A stretch of DNA of 51,437 nt, from NCBI GenBank assembly GCA_050733935.1, contig JBOHUC010000130.1, forward strand, positions 1 to 51,437. Direction: 5' to 3'. This document shows positions 48,860 to 51,437 of this stretch, one piece after another; position 1 is the stretch's first letter; the number at the start of each line of letters is the position of its first letter. Source of the DNA: JBOHUC01 sp050733935 (lineage in GTDB: Bacteria > Eisenbacteria > RBG-16-71-46 > DASYSL01). The translations under genes and the position numbers were made by a program. The notes below the pieces were generated by a model. The model made no database searches, had not been told where the DNA came from, and worked only from the letters and a program-made list of their open reading frames with translations.

Positions 48860-50112
48860 GCTCGCTCAACCTTCTCTTCCTGTTCGCGGCTCTGTGCGTT
48901 CTCTCGTCGCTCTTCTCGGCGATCGAGATCGGGCTTTTCTCGGTCCCGCGGGTGCGGGCGCGCCGTCTGAGCCAGGAGCCCGGCATGGTCGGCGAGGTGT
49001 TCCGCCGGCTCCTCGAAGCTCCGCACCGGATCCTCGTTCAGATCCTGCTCGGCAACAATCTCGCGCTCATCGCGGCGACCGCGGTCGCGGCCGTCGTGCT
49101 CGACCGCGCCGTGCGCGCGCTCGACATCTCTGAGTGGATCGTGATCGGTGTTCAGACCGTGCTCCTCACCGCGTTCATGCTGGTCGTGTGCGAAGTCACG
49201 CCGAAGACGATCGCGCTCGAGCGGAACGAGGTGCTCGCCCCGTGGTTCGCGCGCCTCTACGGAATCCTGCGCCCGGTGCTCGCGCCCGTGGCACGGCTGC
49301 TCGAAGGAGTCGTGGACGCGGTCGCACGTGTGTTCCGAGGCGGTCCGACCGAGCCGCTCACCGCCGACGAGCTCGAGACGCTGGTCGCGGTGGGCTCGCG
49401 CGAGGGCACGCTCAATCCCGAGGAGAGCCGGCTCTTTCGAGGAGCATTCCGCTTCGGCGAGCGCACGGCGGGGGAGATCCTCGTGCCGCGCGCCGAGGTG
49501 CTCATGGTCGAAGCCGACCAGCCGCTCTCGGGCGCGATCGCGCTCGTCGCCGATCGCCGTCGGGCGCGCCTGCCGGTCTACGAGCGGACGCTCGACTGCG
49601 TCGTCGGCGTGTTGTACGCGAAGGATCTCCTCCCGTGGACGATGGAGGATCCCGGGGACCGGACGGTGCGCTCGATCATGCGGCCGCCGTTCGTGGCCCC
49701 GGCGGACACCGGGCTCTCGGTCCTCCTGCGCGCGTTCCAGGCCGAGCGCGTCCACCTGGCCGTGATCACGGACCACGAGGGTCGCGCGCTCGGGATCGTG
49801 ACGCTCGAGGACGTGGTCGAGGAGATCGTGGGCGAGATCGTGGACGAGTTCGACGAGGAGGAGCCGGCGTATCGTCCGCTCGGCGACCGCGCGGGCATCT
49901 TCCTGGGGAGCGTCCAGGTGAGTGAGGCGAACCGCCTCCTCCAGACGGCGCTTCCCGGACTTCCCGGCGAGACGCTCGCAGGACTGTGCTCGCGGCTCCA
50001 TCCCGAGCCGCCGGTCGAAGGCGAGTCGTTCTCGGTCGACGGCGCGCGCGTGGTCGTCGAAGCCGTGACCGGCCGGCGGGCGTGGAGCGTCCGCGTGGAG
50101 CGGGTCTCGTGA
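48856..50112 (+). CDS. CNNM/CBS-domain membrane protein (HlyC/CorC family), copy 1
   Basis: 418 residues. CNNM transmembrane domain 1-190 (FSAIEIGLFSVPRVRARR, LLGNNLALIAATAVAAVVL, EVTPKTIALER), two CBS domains about 205-330 (ILVPRAEVLMVEADQPL; GIVTLEDVVEEIVGEIVDE), and a CorC_HlyC domain at the end. Family members export Mg2+ or support membrane/ribosome function; YbeX is a soluble relative. Starts within the ybeY stop (ATGA) and overlaps its paralogue by 4 bases. Substrate unproven. Confidence 0.88.
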   Translation: MSSLNLLFLFAALCVLSSLFSAIEIGLFSVPRVRARRLSQEPGMVGEVFRRLLEAPHRILVQILLGNNLALIAATAVAAVVLDRAVRALDISEWIVIGVQTVLLTAFMLVVCEVTPKTIALERNEVLAPWFARLYGILRPVLAPVARLLEGVVDAVARVFRGGPTEPLTADELETLVAVGSREGTLNPEESRLFRGAFRFGERTAGEILVPRAEVLMVEADQPLSGAIALVADRRRARLPVYERTLDCVVGVLYAKDLLPWTMEDPGDRTVRSIMRPPFVAPADTGLSVLLRAFQAERVHLAVITDHEGRALGIVTLEDVVEEIVGEIVDEFDEEEPAYRPLGDRAGIFLGSVQVSEANRLLQTALPGLPGETLAGLCSRLHPEPPVEGESFSVDGARVVVEAVTGRRAWSVRVERVS

Positions 50113-51362
50113 TCACCGCCACGCTGATTGCGCTCGGGCTTCTCTTCTCCGCGTTCTTCTCGGCCGTCGAGACGGCTCTCGTCTCCGCGAACCGCACGCG
50201 CCTCTCGCACCTTGCGGACGCCGGAAACGGACAGGCGCGCCAGGCGCTGCGTCTCCTCGAGGATCCGCGGAGGCTCCTCGGGGCCACGCTCGTCGGCAAC
50301 ACGCTCGCGAACGTGTTCACGGCAACGCTCGCGACGCTCCACTTCGAGCACCGCTACGGGGAGGACGTCGTGATCTGGGTCGTGATCGCACTCACGGCCG
50401 TGCTCCTCGTCGTGGGCGAGGTCGTACCGAAGACGGTCGCGCGCGCGCAGGCCGACCAGCTGACGCTCAAGCTCGCGTTGCCGCTGGAATCGATCTATGC
50501 GGCGCTTCGGCCGCTCGTGCTTGTGATCAACGGCGCGTCGGCCGTGCTCCTCCGCGCGCTCGGGGTGAACGCATCGCCGGCGCGGGCCGTGCTCTCGCGC
50601 CAGGAGTTCCAGCTCCTGCTCGACGAGAGCGAAGAGACCGGACAGGTGGCGCCCGCGCAGGGGCGGATCCTCTCGCGCGTGATGGACTTCGGCGAGACCA
50701 CGGTCACCCAGGTCATGCGCCCGCGCGGGGACATCGTCGCGGTCGAGACGGGGACGTCGGTGCAGGACGTCGCCGCACTCGTGCACGATCGCGGGTTCAC
50801 GCGCATTCCCGTCTACCGCGACGACCTCGATCAGATCGTTGGGATGGTGCACCTGTTCGATCTGTTCCGGGCGCCGCACCAGCATCTGCCGGTGGACGGG
50901 CTCCTGCGTCCAATCGACTTCGTCCCCGAAGCGAAGCGCTGCGACGATCTCCTGCGCGAGATGCGCACGCGCCGCCGCGCGCTCGCCATCGTGGTCGACG
51001 AGTACGGCGGCACCGCCGGAATCGTCACGATCGAGGACCTGGTCGAGGAGCTCGTGGGCGACATCCGGAACGAGGAGGAGGCCCAGACGGCGCCGGTGCG
51101 CCGGCTCGACGCGCAGCGCTGGGCCGTGGACGCGCGCACGCACATCGCCGACGTGAGCGAAGCCATCGAGGTCGACTTGCCCGAAGGCGACTACGAGACG
51201 ATCGCGGGTCTCCTGCTCGATCGCCTGGGGAAGATTCCGCACGCCGGCGAGAGCCTCACGCTGCCCGGAGTGCGACTCGACGTGACCGCAGCCGATACGC
51301 GCCGCGTTCGCACCGTGACCGTGACCCGCCTCGCGCGCCCGAAGGGACGCCCGCGCCCATGA
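50109..51362 (+). CDS. CNNM/CBS-domain membrane protein (HlyC/CorC family), copy 2
   Basis: 417 residues, GTG start in the stop of copy 1. Same layout: FFSAVETALVSANRTRLSHL, LVGNTLANVFTATLATL and GEVVPKTVARA in the membrane domain; CBS pair with VMRPRGDIVAVETG, FTRIPVYRDD and VVDEYGGTAGIVTIEDLVEELVGD; C-terminal CorC_HlyC domain with PEGDYETIAGLLLDRLGKIP. This copy has the canonical DEYGG motif (copy 1 has DHEGR), so copy 1 is the more divergent. The pair probably arose by duplication and may form heterodimers (inference). Confidence 0.9.
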   Translation: MITATLIALGLLFSAFFSAVETALVSANRTRLSHLADAGNGQARQALRLLEDPRRLLGATLVGNTLANVFTATLATLHFEHRYGEDVVIWVVIALTAVLLVVGEVVPKTVARAQADQLTLKLALPLESIYAALRPLVLVINGASAVLLRALGVNASPARAVLSRQEFQLLLDESEETGQVAPAQGRILSRVMDFGETTVTQVMRPRGDIVAVETGTSVQDVAALVHDRGFTRIPVYRDDLDQIVGMVHLFDLFRAPHQHLPVDGLLRPIDFVPEAKRCDDLLREMRTRRRALAIVVDEYGGTAGIVTIEDLVEELVGDIRNEEEAQTAPVRRLDAQRWAVDARTHIADVSEAIEVDLPEGDYETIAGLLLDRLGKIPHAGESLTLPGVRLDVTAADTRRVRTVTVTRLARPKGRPRP

Positions 51363-51437
51363 CTCGACCCTCTGCGCGACGATTGATCGCGGGGGGGGGA
51401 GTCGATCGCCCCCTCCGCGCCCGACGATCGCGAAGCC
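51359..51437 (+). CDS. start of a further gene, cut by the window end
   Basis: ATG 51359 overlaps the previous stop as ATGA, the arrangement used throughout this operon, and the frame stays open to the last base (26 codons). A run of nine G residues (51391-51399) lies 32 bases inside. The visible residues (MTRPSARRLIAGGG) match nothing I know; the era or recO gene often follows here. The frame after the G-run may be wrong if the run length is misread. Confidence 0.35.
   Translation, partial: MTRPSARRLIAGGGVDRPLRARRSRS

Noticed and set aside
1..51437. CRISPR array, prophage, integrase or defence island
   Set aside because: No spaced direct repeats, no cas, integrase, toxin-antitoxin or restriction genes; the gene content is housekeeping and envelope.

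Overview
The window is about 51 kb of very GC-rich bacterial chromosome. Genes are tightly packed and many overlap by 4 bases (ATGA, GTGA or TTGA). Outer-membrane beta-barrels, lipoproteins, a PorV-type barrel, a TonB-dependent receptor and several secreted proteins ending in FlgD/type-IX-like C-terminal domains point to a diderm of the FCB superphylum or a neighbour. Candidatus Eisenbacteria is my best guess; that is inference from protein style, not a phylogenetic result. I see no transposase, phage gene, CRISPR array or rRNA.

Layout. (1) 1-2161: RpiB-like isomerase with an N-terminal extension open to the window edge, adenosine deaminase and a START-like protein, translationally coupled. 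(2) 2158-4160, minus: argH plus a tail-anchored coiled-coil protein. (3) 4365-12806: five-gene envelope operon (TonB-dependent receptor, PorV-like barrel, NHL lipoprotein, sorting-domain protein, lipoprotein). (4) 13044-21464: more secreted proteins, including an OB-fold/PLD nuclease-like protein, with a 26-bp perfect inverted repeat between convergent genes. (5) 21691-27359: clpB, a lipoprotein, a small secreted protein and a diguanylate cyclase. (6) 27751-34160: PTS-IIA protein followed by a degenerate complex-I-like membrane cluster that keeps the nuoH-J/K-L-M-N order. (7) 34219-36386: ccsA/hemX-like and hemA. (8) tRNA-Lys(CUU), a VanZ-like protein, hisS and aspS. (9) A 555-bp gene-free stretch, a second small secreted protein, pckA, an iron-permease-like protein and an NGP-repeat protein. 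(10) 45112 to the end: phoH-pgpH-ybeY and two CNNM/CBS proteins, preceded by a long structured leader.

Points most worth following: the membrane-arm cluster seems to have lost most of the acidic and lysine residues that carry protons in complex I, and its 'NuoL' is reduced to an 82-residue tail; two otherwise unrelated small secreted proteins end in the same S-W-G-x-x-K-x-x-Y-R sequence, a candidate unrecognised C-terminal signal; the phoH leader contains four mutually complementary segments and a U-tract, arranged like an attenuator or riboswitch; and the RpiB homologue carries Asp where the catalytic Cys normally sits. All residue alignments were made by eye.
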